Positions 8,303 to 14,782 of a stretch of 16,165 nucleotides of DNA are shown here, in pieces. The notes beneath the pieces are model-generated. The model had not been told where the DNA came from. It made no database searches and worked only from the letters and a program-made list of their open reading frames with translations. A program made the position numbers and the translations under genes. This DNA is from Rhizobium sp. Q54 (GTDB lineage Bacteria > Pseudomonadota > Alphaproteobacteria > SMXS01). Position 1 is the stretch's first letter, and the number at the start of each line of letters is the position of its first letter. The stretch is taken from NCBI GenBank assembly GCA_945872035.1, contig CAMBYA010000016.1, forward strand, positions 1 to 16,165, read 5' to 3'.

Positions 8303-9082
8303 ATGAGCGACAGACAAGGCCGGGTCGCCGGCAAGGTGGCGATCGTCACCGGGGCGGCCGGCGGGCTGGGCTCGGCCATCGCGCGGCGGCTGGCGCAGGA
8401 AGGCGCGAGCGTGGTGCTGACCGACATCAACCTGGCGGCGGTGGAGAAGATCGCCGCGGCAATCCCCGGCAGCCTCGCCCTGCAGCACGACGTCACCGAC
8501 GAGACGCGCTGGCAGGAGGTGCTGAAGGAAGCGGCGGAGAAATTCGGGGCCATCCACGTGCTGGTCAACAATGCGGGCATCGGCTCGGTCGGCAACATCG
8601 AACAGGCCGAATTCGCCGAGTGGAAGCGGGTGCATTCCATCGACCTGGACAGCGTTTTCCTGGGCTGCAAATACGCGGTGCCCTATTTGCGCGCGGCGGC
8701 GACGCCCGAGCGCGGCTGCGCCATCGTGAACATCTCGTCGATCGCCGGCATCGTCGCCGGACACAACGTGCCGGCCTACAACTCGGCCAAGGCCGCCGTC
8801 CGGCACCTGACCAAGTCGGTGGCGCTGCATTGCGCGAGGAAGGCGCCGGGCGTGCGCTGCAACTCGGTGCACCCGGCGTTCGTCGACACGCCGATCCTCG
8901 ACGACATCGCCGTCAACATGCCGCGCGAGGAAGCACTCGGGAAGCTGGGTCGCCAGATCCCGCTGGGCAAGGTGGGCGAACCTGACGACGTGGCCTGGGG
9001 CGTGGTATACCTGGCCTCGGACGAATCGAAGTTCATGACCGGCTCCGAGCTGGTGCTGGACGGCGGCATCAGCGCCATGTAG
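8303..9082 (+). CDS. short-chain dehydrogenase/reductase, hydroxysteroid-dehydrogenase-like
   Basis: A 259-residue classical SDR. It has the cofactor motif TGAAGGLG (residues 16-23), D41 after the second beta strand (favours NAD over NADP), NNAG, and catalytic S146, Y159 and K163 (ISS; YNSAK). The C-terminal half ([15 protein letters not shown], then [19 protein letters not shown]) resembles bacterial 3-beta/17-beta-hydroxysteroid dehydrogenases, so a secondary alcohol of a bulky alicyclic substrate is plausible. The substrate is not determinable from sequence. The usual tetrad Asn (VNLxxVF) is Asp here: D114 in SIDLDSVF. The gene lies 24 bases after polA; GGGGA is 7 bases before the ATG. It may be read through from polA. 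Confidence 0.9.
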   Translation: MSDRQGRVAGKVAIVTGAAGGLGSAIARRLAQEGASVVLTDINLAAVEKIAAAIPGSLALQHDVTDETRWQEVLKEAAEKFGAIHVLVNNAGIGSVGNIEQAEFAEWKRVHSIDLDSVFLGCKYAVPYLRAAATPERGCAIVNISSIAGIVAGHNVPAYNSAKAAVRHLTKSVALHCARKAPGVRCNSVHPAFVDTPILDDIAVNMPREEALGKLGRQIPLGKVGEPDDVAWGVVYLASDESKFMTGSELVLDGGISAM

Positions 9083-9099
9083 GGCGCCGCACCGACATT

Positions 9100-9119
9100 G
9101 ACTGCAACTTCTTACAGTT
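9100..9119. promoter_or_regulatory. lux-box-like operator (CTG-N10-CAG)
   Basis: The 18-bp core ACTGCAACTTCTTACAGT (9101-9118) is an imperfect palindrome with half-sites ACTGCAA and ACTGTAA (read on the other strand). It fits the CTG-N10-CAG rule of LuxR-type sites. The 20-mer agrees at 17 positions with the lux-box consensus as I recall it (RNSTGYAXGATNXTRCASRT), counting degenerate positions. It lies 107 bases upstream of the ATG at 9208, in the leader of the operon containing a LuxR gene. TCTTAT at 9143-9148 is a possible -10 at suitable spacing. Binding is not shown; the match was found by eye. Confidence 0.5.
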
Positions 9120-9162
9120 CCCCTCACGCGAATTTTATCGTGTCTTATTCGCGGGTGGAAAC

Positions 9163-9179
9163 GCCGCATGAAAAGCGGC
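9163..9179 (+). repeat. small hairpin in the leader of the 87-residue gene
   Basis: GCCGC (9163-9167) and GCGGC (9175-9179) form a 5-bp stem with a 7-base loop, downstream of the lux-box-like site and before the start codon at 9208. It may be a leader structure or chance. Confidence 0.2.
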
Positions 9180-9207
9180 TCGGAGCATGAGGTCGGGGTA
9201 GCCGGAA

Positions 9208-9471
9208 ATGGCCGTCGCTAAGTCCGTGTCATTGGTCAGGGAGCAGCCGAGGCTGCGCATCGAACACCGGGTCCTGGTGACGCCGGCCGACGGCTTCGCG
9301 CAGAACCAGACCCGGAAGCTGGAAAAGATGCTCGATGAATTCTATGTTGAGCACGGACCGGCGTGGGAGCTGGTGAACATGTTCAAGGTGGGAGCTTCCG
9401 ACTTCATGGCCAACCACCAGGAACTGCTGTTCATTTTCCAACGCCGGACATATCAGGCGGCTTCCGACTAA
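9208..9471 (+). CDS. small DUF4177-like protein of unknown function
   Basis: An 87-residue cytoplasmic protein with no signal peptide or membrane segment. I do not recognise a characterised relative. Its second half resembles the DUF4177 pattern: a helix (RKLEKMLDEFYVEHG), then AWELVNMF at 52-59, a variable loop, and a final strand LLFIFQRR at 73-80. It is the first gene after the lux-box-like site and lies 42 bases upstream of the luxR-type gene on the same strand, so the two probably form an operon. That position suggests either a direct target or a partner of the regulator, but nothing in the sequence shows which. Start: the ATG at 9208 with only a weak upstream GGAA. Confidence 0.7.
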   Translation: MAVAKSVSLVREQPRLRIEHRVLVTPADGFAQNQTRKLEKMLDEFYVEHGPAWELVNMFKVGASDFMANHQELLFIFQRRTYQAASD

Positions 9472-9513
9472 TCGCGCCATAGCCGGCGCGGAACACGTTT
9501 ACCGAGGGTTATT

Positions 9514-10269
9514 TTGAGACAGATTCAAGTTGAGAGGCTCGCACCCATTCCCGCGGTGGAGTCGAACGGTTCGCTCATCGACTTCATCCTGACGTCGCCC
9601 GATGAGGTGGCGCTGGGCAAGCGGTTCCAGAAGATCATCCAGATGCTGGGCTTTTCCCATTTCATCTATTCCCAGATCGATGTCAGCCAGCCCCGCCTGT
9701 ACATGATCTGCTCGACCTATCCGGACGAAATCCGCCGCGTCTGGGCCGATTCCAGCGTCTCCGTCCGCGACCCGCTGATCGCCCACGTCATCAACAGGAC
9801 CACCCCGGTCCGCCGCACTGACATTGGCGACGACGGGTCGTGGGCCAGCGACATCTTCGTCGGCCTGAAGGATTTCGGCATCCATTCGCCGGCCTGGCAC
9901 TTCCCGGTGCGGGACCAGACCAACTACATGGGTCTGTTCGCGGTGACCCCGACCAAGGCGGACTACGAGGCGCTGGGCAAGGACCACTTCGACCATGCCG
10001 AGATGCTGCTGCCGGCGCTGTGCAACCAGGCGCACGAGACCTGGTGCCAGCTGACGGCGGGCGGCGGCGAGGGCGCGCCGTCGCTGAGCGACCGGGAGAT
10101 CGAGATCCTGAGCTGGTTGAGCCACGGCAAGTCCACCGAGGACATCGCCGAGATCATGCAGATCGCCGAGCGCACGGTGAACTATCACGTGGCCAATCTG
10201 AAGACCAAGCTGGGCGTGGAGACCCGCGCTCACGCCGTCGCCCAGGCCATGCGGCTGCGGCTGATCTGA
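9514..10269 (+). CDS. LuxR-type quorum-sensing regulator, LuxI-less (solo) with atypical ligand pocket
   Basis: A 251-residue transcription factor with an N-terminal autoinducer-binding domain (about 20-165) and a C-terminal LuxR helix-turn-helix (190-251: LSDREIEILSWLSHGKS, IAERTVNYHVANLKTKLGV). In the ligand domain, D86-P87 (RDPLI) and G122 (FGIHS) correspond to conserved TraR D70-P71 and G113. However, the positions of TraR W57, Y61 and W85 appear to be I73, W77 and about T102. The start is TTG (9514-9516), supported by GAGGG five bases upstream; no in-frame ATG precedes the domain. No LuxI synthase is in the window. It probably controls its own operon through the site at 9100-9119. Ligand unknown; a non-standard acyl-homoserine lactone or another signal is possible. 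Confidence 0.88.
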   Translation: MRQIQVERLAPIPAVESNGSLIDFILTSPDEVALGKRFQKIIQMLGFSHFIYSQIDVSQPRLYMICSTYPDEIRRVWADSSVSVRDPLIAHVINRTTPVRRTDIGDDGSWASDIFVGLKDFGIHSPAWHFPVRDQTNYMGLFAVTPTKADYEALGKDHFDHAEMLLPALCNQAHETWCQLTAGGGEGAPSLSDREIEILSWLSHGKSTEDIAEIMQIAERTVNYHVANLKTKLGVETRAHAVAQAMRLRLI

Positions 10270-10282
10270 GCGCCTCGCTCAG
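10266..10282. terminator. perfect hairpin containing both convergent stop codons
   Basis: CTGAGCG (10266-10272) and CGCTCAG (10276-10282) form a perfect 7-bp stem with a 3-base loop. The luxR stop TGA (10267-10269) is in one arm and the NIPSNAP-gene stop (10279-10281, complement) in the other. Its position suits a compact bidirectional terminator or 3'-end stabiliser. There is no T-run on either side. Confidence 0.45.
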
Positions 10283-10593
10283 TGGGCGTAGGACACCTTC
10301 TGGACCATGGTGACCACCTCCTCCTCCAGCGTCTCCTCCAGCAGCTTCCAGAACGCTGGATAGTCGGGGCGCTCGGCCACCTTCTTCATCACCTCGGCGT
10401 AGGCGTTGGCGTCGGGGATTTCCCAGATGTCGATCACCGTATGCAGGCGGCCGACCGTGGTCACCCACGCGCCGACCAGTTTCCATCCATAGCTCTCGAT
10501 GATCGGCACCTGTTTGGCCATGCCCTCGCAGAAGCGCTTGTAGCCGTCCATGCGGACCTTCAGGGTGACGTGCAGATAGAGCGGTGACGACAT
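10279..10593 (-). CDS. NIPSNAP-family protein
   Basis: A 104-residue protein of the NIPSNAP/dimeric alpha-beta barrel type: LYLHVTLKVRMDGYKRFCEGMAK, then ESYGWKLVGAWVTTVGRLHTVIDIWEIPD and a long acidic helix near the end (ETLEEEVVTMVQ). Members of this fold form dimers and often bind small hydrophobic or aromatic ligands or assist oxygenase pathways. No specific reaction can be assigned. The ATG at 10591-10593 has GGGAG seven bases upstream. It converges on luxR, with nine bases between the stops, and diverges from the TPR-led operon with which it shares a 192-base intergenic region. Confidence 0.8.
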   Translation of the reverse strand: MSSPLYLHVTLKVRMDGYKRFCEGMAKQVPIIESYGWKLVGAWVTTVGRLHTVIDIWEIPDANAYAEVMKKVAERPDYPAFWKLLEETLEEEVVTMVQKVSYAH

Positions 10594-10646
10594 GAATTTC
10601 TCCCGTTTGGTGACGGTCCCGCCATGACGGGTCCGGCTCCAAGCAT

Positions 10647-10684
10647 GACGCGCGTTATGCGTCGTTTTCCAGAGAAATATGCGT
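10647..10684. repeat. inverted GACGC repeat and spaced TATGCGT direct repeats
   Basis: GACGC (10647-10651) and GCGTC (10659-10663) form an inverted repeat. TATGCGT occurs at 10656-10662 and again at 10678-10684, a 22-base period (about two helical turns); a third relative, TATGCAC, starts at 10719. They sit in the divergent control region between the NIPSNAP gene and the TPR-led operon. They could be protein-binding sites; the role is unproven. Confidence 0.3.
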
Positions 10685-10691
10685 TGCCAGT

Positions 10692-10725
10692 GGTGCGGGA
10701 GCACCCATCGGTGCCAATATGCACC
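10692..10725. repeat. two tandem GGTGC/GCACC palindromes
   Basis: GGTGC-N4-GCACC (10692-10705) is followed by GGTGC-N6-GCACC (10710-10725), the two starting 18 bases apart. They lie 61-94 bases before the first gene of the five-gene operon. They may be operators or tandem leader hairpins. Confidence 0.35.
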
Positions 10726-10785
10726 TTGTCCACATGTCGGCCAGGGTTCACCCTTCCGGCATGCCACGGGAGAGGAGCAAGGACC

Positions 10786-11703
10786 ATGAGCCTGTTTCGC
10801 ATCGCCTGCGCCTTCATCGTCATGATCGCCCTCGCCAGCCCTGCGGCCTTCGCCGCCGGCAGCGGCTCGGGCGGCGGCAGCTCCGGCGGCGCCACGCCGT
10901 CGGGTCCGGATCCCAACAAGGCCTATGCCGACGGCATCGCCGCGCTGCAGGCCGGCGACTACAGGAAGGCCGAAAGCAAGTTCAAGTCCGTGCTCGGCGC
11001 GGTGCCCAAGAACGCCGAGGCCAACTACTACATGGGCGCCGCCAAGGCCGGCAGCGGCAAGCACGAAGACGCCATCAGGTACCTCGAGAAGGCCATCAAG
11101 TACGACGAGTACCAGTATGGAGCCTACGACCAGCTCGGCCGCTCCTACATGGCGCTCGGCAAGAAGGCCGAGGCCCAACAGGCGCTGGACGCACTCAATG
11201 CCAAGGCCCAGGCCTGCGGCGACACCTGCGCGCCGGCGCTGATCGCTGCCCGCGACGGGCTGAAGAGCGTCCTCGAGGGCGGCGCACCGGCCGCGGCGCC
11301 CGCGCCCCAGTCGCTGCTGTCCGGCCCGCGGACCGAGCCCCGCGCGGCCTACATGGACGCGGTGGCGCTGATCAACAGCGGCAAATTCGAGGACGCCATC
11401 GCCAGCCTGAAGTCGCTGGGCGCGTCGATCGGCCCCAACGCCGACGTGCTGAACTACCTGGGCTACTCGAGCCGCAAGCTGGGACGCTTCGAGCAGGCGC
11501 TGGGCTACTACGAGCAGGCGCTGGCGCTCGACCCGAACCATCGCGGTGCCCATGAATATCTCGGTGAGCTGTTCGTCGAACTGCGCCAGATGGACAAGGC
11601 CCGCGCCCAGCTCGCGACCCTCGACCGGCTGTGCCCCTATGGCTGCACCGAACGCGAGATGCTGGCCGACAGGATCGAGGCGGTGCTGGTTGGCGCGAAC
11701 TAG
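10786..11703 (+). CDS. exported TPR-repeat protein
   Basis: A 305-residue protein with a clear Sec signal peptide (hydrophobic residues 6-19, predicted cut after A23 in AFA/AG), so it acts in the periplasm. A Gly/Ser-rich linker follows, then TPR helices in two blocks: about 45-135 (ADGIAALQAGDYRKAESKFK; ANYYMGAAKAGSGKHEDAIR; YGAYDQLGRSYMALGKKAEA) and 185-280 (YMDAVALINSGKFEDAIASL; LNYLGYSSRKLGRFEQAL; AHEYLGELFVELRQMDKA). An Ala/Pro-rich hinge separates the blocks. Each block ends in a CX3C pair (C144/C148 and C283/C287), probably disulfides. TPR domains bind other proteins, so it may scaffold the exported cytochrome encoded next. The ATG has GAGGAG eight bases upstream. Its 3' end overlaps the cytochrome gene by 14 bases. 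It is first in a five-gene operon. Confidence 0.88.
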   Translation: MSLFRIACAFIVMIALASPAAFAAGSGSGGGSSGGATPSGPDPNKAYADGIAALQAGDYRKAESKFKSVLGAVPKNAEANYYMGAAKAGSGKHEDAIRYLEKAIKYDEYQYGAYDQLGRSYMALGKKAEAQQALDALNAKAQACGDTCAPALIAARDGLKSVLEGGAPAAAPAPQSLLSGPRTEPRAAYMDAVALINSGKFEDAIASLKSLGASIGPNADVLNYLGYSSRKLGRFEQALGYYEQALALDPNHRGAHEYLGELFVELRQMDKARAQLATLDRLCPYGCTEREMLADRIEAVLVGAN

Positions 11704-12622
11704 CCTGCTGCTGCTCGCACTGGCCGGTGTGGCGATCACCATGCCGGCCGAGGCGCTCGACGACCTGAACTGGCTGTCGCCCGACGCCGACCGTGCCGCG
11801 GCACTGACAACGGCACCAGCGGAGTGCCTGGCGAGGCCAGCCGACCCCGGACAGGCGTGGCGCGTGTCGCTGGGGCAGGTGGCGTTCCGCTCGCCGGCGC
11901 TGCTGGGCGGGCTGGCGGCGCGCAGCGGCATATCGTGCGACACCTGTCACCGCAACGGCCACGGCAATCCGGCGTTCTTCATCGCCGGCGTGTCCGGCGC
12001 ACCGGGGACCGCCGACGTCACCTCGGCCATCTTCAGCCAGACCCGGGGCGACGACACGGTGAACCCGGTGCCGATCCCGGACCTGACCGGCGCCGGCGCG
12101 AAGACCAGCTTCGGCACCGTGCGTCCGACCCATGACCTGCCCGGCTTCGTGCATTCGGTGATGGTGGACGAGTTCCAGGGTCAGGAGCCGGCGCCCGCCG
12201 TCGCCGAGGGCCTGGTCGCCTATGTGGCGGGGCTGACGCGGGATGCCTGCCCCGCGGAGCCGTCAGTCCGGCTCACTTTCGATCATGCCGCCCGCGAACT
12301 GGCCGACACCTATGCGGTGCTGCTCGCCACTATGGACCGGGACGACCGCAAGGCCGCCGACTTCGTGCTGCGGTCGCTGAACCTGGCACTGGGCCGGCTG
12401 GCGCAGCGCTTTCCCGGCGCGCCCGAGGCAGCCGACGCATTGCCCGCGCTGGGCCGCGACCTGGGCACAATCCGGCCGCTGATCCGCGACGATCCGGACG
12501 CAGCGCGGCGGTCGCTGGCGGCGTGGCGGAAGCGGCTGGACGTGGCCATTCAGATCTTGTCGACGCGTGAAAGCCTGTTCGACCGACGGGCCGTTGAACG
12601 GTTCCTCGGCGCTGGCCGCTGA
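11690..12622 (+). CDS. exported single-heme c-type cytochrome, peroxidase-like
   Basis: A 310-residue protein with one heme-c site, CDTCH (C83, C86, H87), in the context LGGLAARSGISCDTCHRNGHGNP. This recalls the first heme domain of MauG/di-heme cytochrome c peroxidase proteins, but no second CXXCH is present. A signal peptide follows the proposed TTG start (11690-11692): ARTSLLLLALAGVAITMPAEA, with cleavage likely after A20 or A22. TTG is preferred because GAGG lies nine bases upstream and it keeps the signal sequence; more upstream frame is antisense-like. After the heme region come DLPGFVHSVMVDEFQGQ and a helical C-terminal half of unknown fold. It overlaps the TPR gene by 14 bases. It may pass electrons to or from the membrane enzymes encoded downstream; this is inference. 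Confidence 0.82.
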   Translation: MARTSLLLLALAGVAITMPAEALDDLNWLSPDADRAAALTTAPAECLARPADPGQAWRVSLGQVAFRSPALLGGLAARSGISCDTCHRNGHGNPAFFIAGVSGAPGTADVTSAIFSQTRGDDTVNPVPIPDLTGAGAKTSFGTVRPTHDLPGFVHSVMVDEFQGQEPAPAVAEGLVAYVAGLTRDACPAEPSVRLTFDHAARELADTYAVLLATMDRDDRKAADFVLRSLNLALGRLAQRFPGAPEAADALPALGRDLGTIRPLIRDDPDAARRSLAAWRKRLDVAIQILSTRESLFDRRAVERFLGAGR

Positions 12623-12636
12623 CATAGCCTGCACCC

Positions 12637-13353
12637 ATGCTGTCGCCCTTCCAGCACCTGATCTTCGACGTCGCCGCGTGGCTTGCCGCGCTGGGGCTGG
12701 CGGCCGCCCTGCTGCTGCGCCAGAAGCAGCGGTTTCCGTCGCTGCCCAACGCCCGCGCCGGGCGCGGCTGGTTCCTGTCGCTGGCCGCCGGTTCCGTCAT
12801 CGGCAGCTATCTGTTCGGCACCGCCAATCTCTGGCTTTCGGGAGGCGAGGGCGTGTCGCGGTCGATCCTGGGCGCGCTCGCCGGCGCGATCCTCGCCGTC
12901 GAGCTTTACAAGCGCGCGGTGGGCCTGACCGGCTCCACCGGCGGCGTGCTGGCCGCGCCGCTGGCGCTGGGCATCGCCGTCGGCCGCATCGGCTGCCACC
13001 TGGCCGGCATAGCCGACTTCACCTATGGCGTGCCGACCGGCGCGGCATGGGGCGCCGACATGGGCGACGGCATCCCGCGCTGGCCGGTGGCGCTGATCGA
13101 GTCCGGGGTGATGGCGGCGACCGCCGCCGGATTGCTGCTCTGGCTTTGGCGCAGGCCCGATTCTATGCTGGCGCGTGGTTTCGCGGTGTTTTGCCTGATC
13201 TATGGAATGGAGCGCTTCGTTCTGGAATTCCTGAAGCCCTACGCGCCCGTCGCCGGCCCGTTCAACCTGTTCCACCTGCTGTGCGCGGCGCTGATCCTTT
13301 ATGGCGCCGTGCAGTTGCGGCGGCCGGTGCCTCGGGAGACCGCCCTTGCGTAG
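12637..13353 (+). CDS. Lgt-like integral membrane protein (prolipoprotein diacylglyceryl transferase family)
   Basis: A 238-residue, multi-pass membrane protein (about six or seven helices) of the Lgt family. The Lgt signature is recognisable but changed: GRIGCHLAG at 116-124 where true Lgt has GRIGNFINGE (N146 of E. coli becomes C120). PRWPVALIE at 147-155 replaces the usual RHPxQLYE, and ERFVLEFLKP near 190-200 replaces RFxxEFxR. R117 and the Arg of ERF keep the positions of essential Lgt arginines. Lgt moves diacylglyceryl from phosphatidylglycerol to a lipoprotein cysteine. This paralogue probably handles phospholipid but may use another acceptor. It starts 14 bases after the cytochrome gene and its end overlaps the radical SAM start by 8 bases. 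It is unlikely to be the housekeeping lgt. Confidence 0.82.
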   Translation: MLSPFQHLIFDVAAWLAALGLAAALLLRQKQRFPSLPNARAGRGWFLSLAAGSVIGSYLFGTANLWLSGGEGVSRSILGALAGAILAVELYKRAVGLTGSTGGVLAAPLALGIAVGRIGCHLAGIADFTYGVPTGAAWGADMGDGIPRWPVALIESGVMAATAAGLLLWLWRRPDSMLARGFAVFCLIYGMERFVLEFLKPYAPVAGPFNLFHLLCAALILYGAVQLRRPVPRETALA

Positions 13354-14782
13354 CGCCGCGCCCTACATCTTCCACAGCCAGACCATGTCGCTGTGCGAGA
13401 CCTGCCACGACACGGTGCCGGCCAAGGTGATCCTGGAAGGCGGCAAGGCGTATTTCGTCAAGCGTTGCCCGGACCACGGCGTGCAGAAGACGCTGGTGTC
13501 GACCGACGCCGACTATTTCCAGCTCGCCAAGTCGTTCCTCAAGCCCGGCGACCGGCCGCAGCATCTGGCCGGGCGCACCGACTATGGCTGCCCCTGGGAC
13601 TGCGGCCTGTGCCCGGACCACGAGCAGCACAGCTGCCTGGCCATTGTCGAGATCAACGAGATCTGCAACATCGCCTGCCCGGTCTGCTTCGCCGATTCCA
13701 CCCCGCACAAGGGTGGCCACCGCACCCTGGATGAGGTCCGGCGTATGCTGGACACCGTGGTGAAGGCCGAGGGCGAAGCCGACCTGGTCCAGCTTTCCGG
13801 CGGCGAGCCGACCCTGCATCCGCAGTTCTTCGAGATCCTGGCCGAATGCAAGGCGCGGCCGATCCGTCACGTCATGGTCAACACCAACGGCATCCGCATC
13901 GCCGAGGAGCCGGAGTTCGCCCGGCGGCTGGCCGAATTCACGCCGGGGCTCGAAGTCTACCTGCAGTTCGATTCGCTGCGCCCCGCCGCGCTGAAGGCGA
14001 TCCGCGGCGCCGACATGACCCGCATCCGCCGGCAGGCGCTGGAGAATTTGGAGGCGGCCGGCGTCGCCACCACGCTGGTCTGCGTCGTCAGCCGCGGCCA
14101 CAACGACGACGAGATGGGCGACATCGTCCGCCACGCCCTGGAATGGCCGTGCGTGCGCGGCGTGACCTTCCAGCCGGTGCAGCTGGCCGGCCGGGTGCCA
14201 GAGACCGTCAACAACCAGACCGCCAAGAGCCAGCGCGTGGTGCTGTCGGAGATCCGCCGCAATTTGGGTGAGGACGGCAGCGTGTTCGGCCTCGACGACA
14301 TCATCCCGCTGCCGTGCCATCCGGAAATGATCGCCATCGCCTATGGCCTGCGCAAGGGACGCACGGTGGTGCCGGTGACCTCGCTGATCCCGCGCGAGGA
14401 GTTCCTGGCCGCCGCGCCCAACGCCATCACCTTCGAGAAGAACGAGGCGCTGCGCGAGAAGCTGGTCGACCTGTTCTCGCTGGGCACCTTCACCGAATCG
14501 ACCGAGAAGATGGCCCAGTTCCTGTGCTGCCTGCCCGAGTTCCCGCAGCCGGAGAACCTGAGCTATGCCGACATCTTCCGCGTCGCCATCGTCGAGTTCA
14601 TGGACGCCTACAATTTCTGCGTCGGCAGCGTGAAGCGCAGCTGCATCCACTTCGCTACCCTGGATGGCCGGATGATCCCGTTCGACACCTACAATTTGTT
14701 CTACCGCAACGGCCGGATCGGCGGCATCAGGCAGCGGCTCGACCGCATCCGCGACGCCCGCCGGGAGAGGGTGGACGCATGA
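13346..14782 (+). CDS. radical SAM enzyme of the MJ0619/tetraether-lipid-synthase-like family
   Basis: A 478-residue radical SAM protein. An N-terminal rubredoxin-like knuckle (C17, C20, C41 in CPDHG) is followed by a CX3CX2C auxiliary motif (C82, C86, C89 in GCPWDCGLCPDH). The SAM-cluster motif CX3CX2C is at C107, C111, C114 (CNIACPVCF), and the SAM-binding GGE at 152-154 (LSGGEPTLHP). VNTNGIRIAEE, YLQFDSL, GVTFQPVQLAGR and the end FMDAYNFCVGSVKRSCIHFA..DGRMIPF are typical of this family. Characterised archaeal members methylate a pterin or join lipid chains by C-C bonds (Tes). The product here is unknown. TTG (13346-13348) is the likely start: GGGAG is seven bases upstream, and it overlaps the Lgt-like gene by 8 bases. 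An in-frame ATG at 13385 is the alternative. The stop overlaps the next ATG (ATGA). Confidence 0.88.
   Translation: MRSAAPYIFHSQTMSLCETCHDTVPAKVILEGGKAYFVKRCPDHGVQKTLVSTDADYFQLAKSFLKPGDRPQHLAGRTDYGCPWDCGLCPDHEQHSCLAIVEINEICNIACPVCFADSTPHKGGHRTLDEVRRMLDTVVKAEGEADLVQLSGGEPTLHPQFFEILAECKARPIRHVMVNTNGIRIAEEPEFARRLAEFTPGLEVYLQFDSLRPAALKAIRGADMTRIRRQALENLEAAGVATTLVCVVSRGHNDDEMGDIVRHALEWPCVRGVTFQPVQLAGRVPETVNNQTAKSQRVVLSEIRRNLGEDGSVFGLDDIIPLPCHPEMIAIAYGLRKGRTVVPVTSLIPREEFLAAAPNAITFEKNEALREKLVDLFSLGTFTESTEKMAQFLCCLPEFPQPENLSYADIFRVAIVEFMDAYNFCVGSVKRSCIHFATLDGRMIPFDTYNLFYRNGRIGGIRQRLDRIRDARRERVDA

Noticed and set aside
13262..14650. 462-residue minus-strand frame opposite the radical SAM gene
   Set aside because: Shadow of the coding strand; no domain, and the plus strand carries clear Cys motifs.
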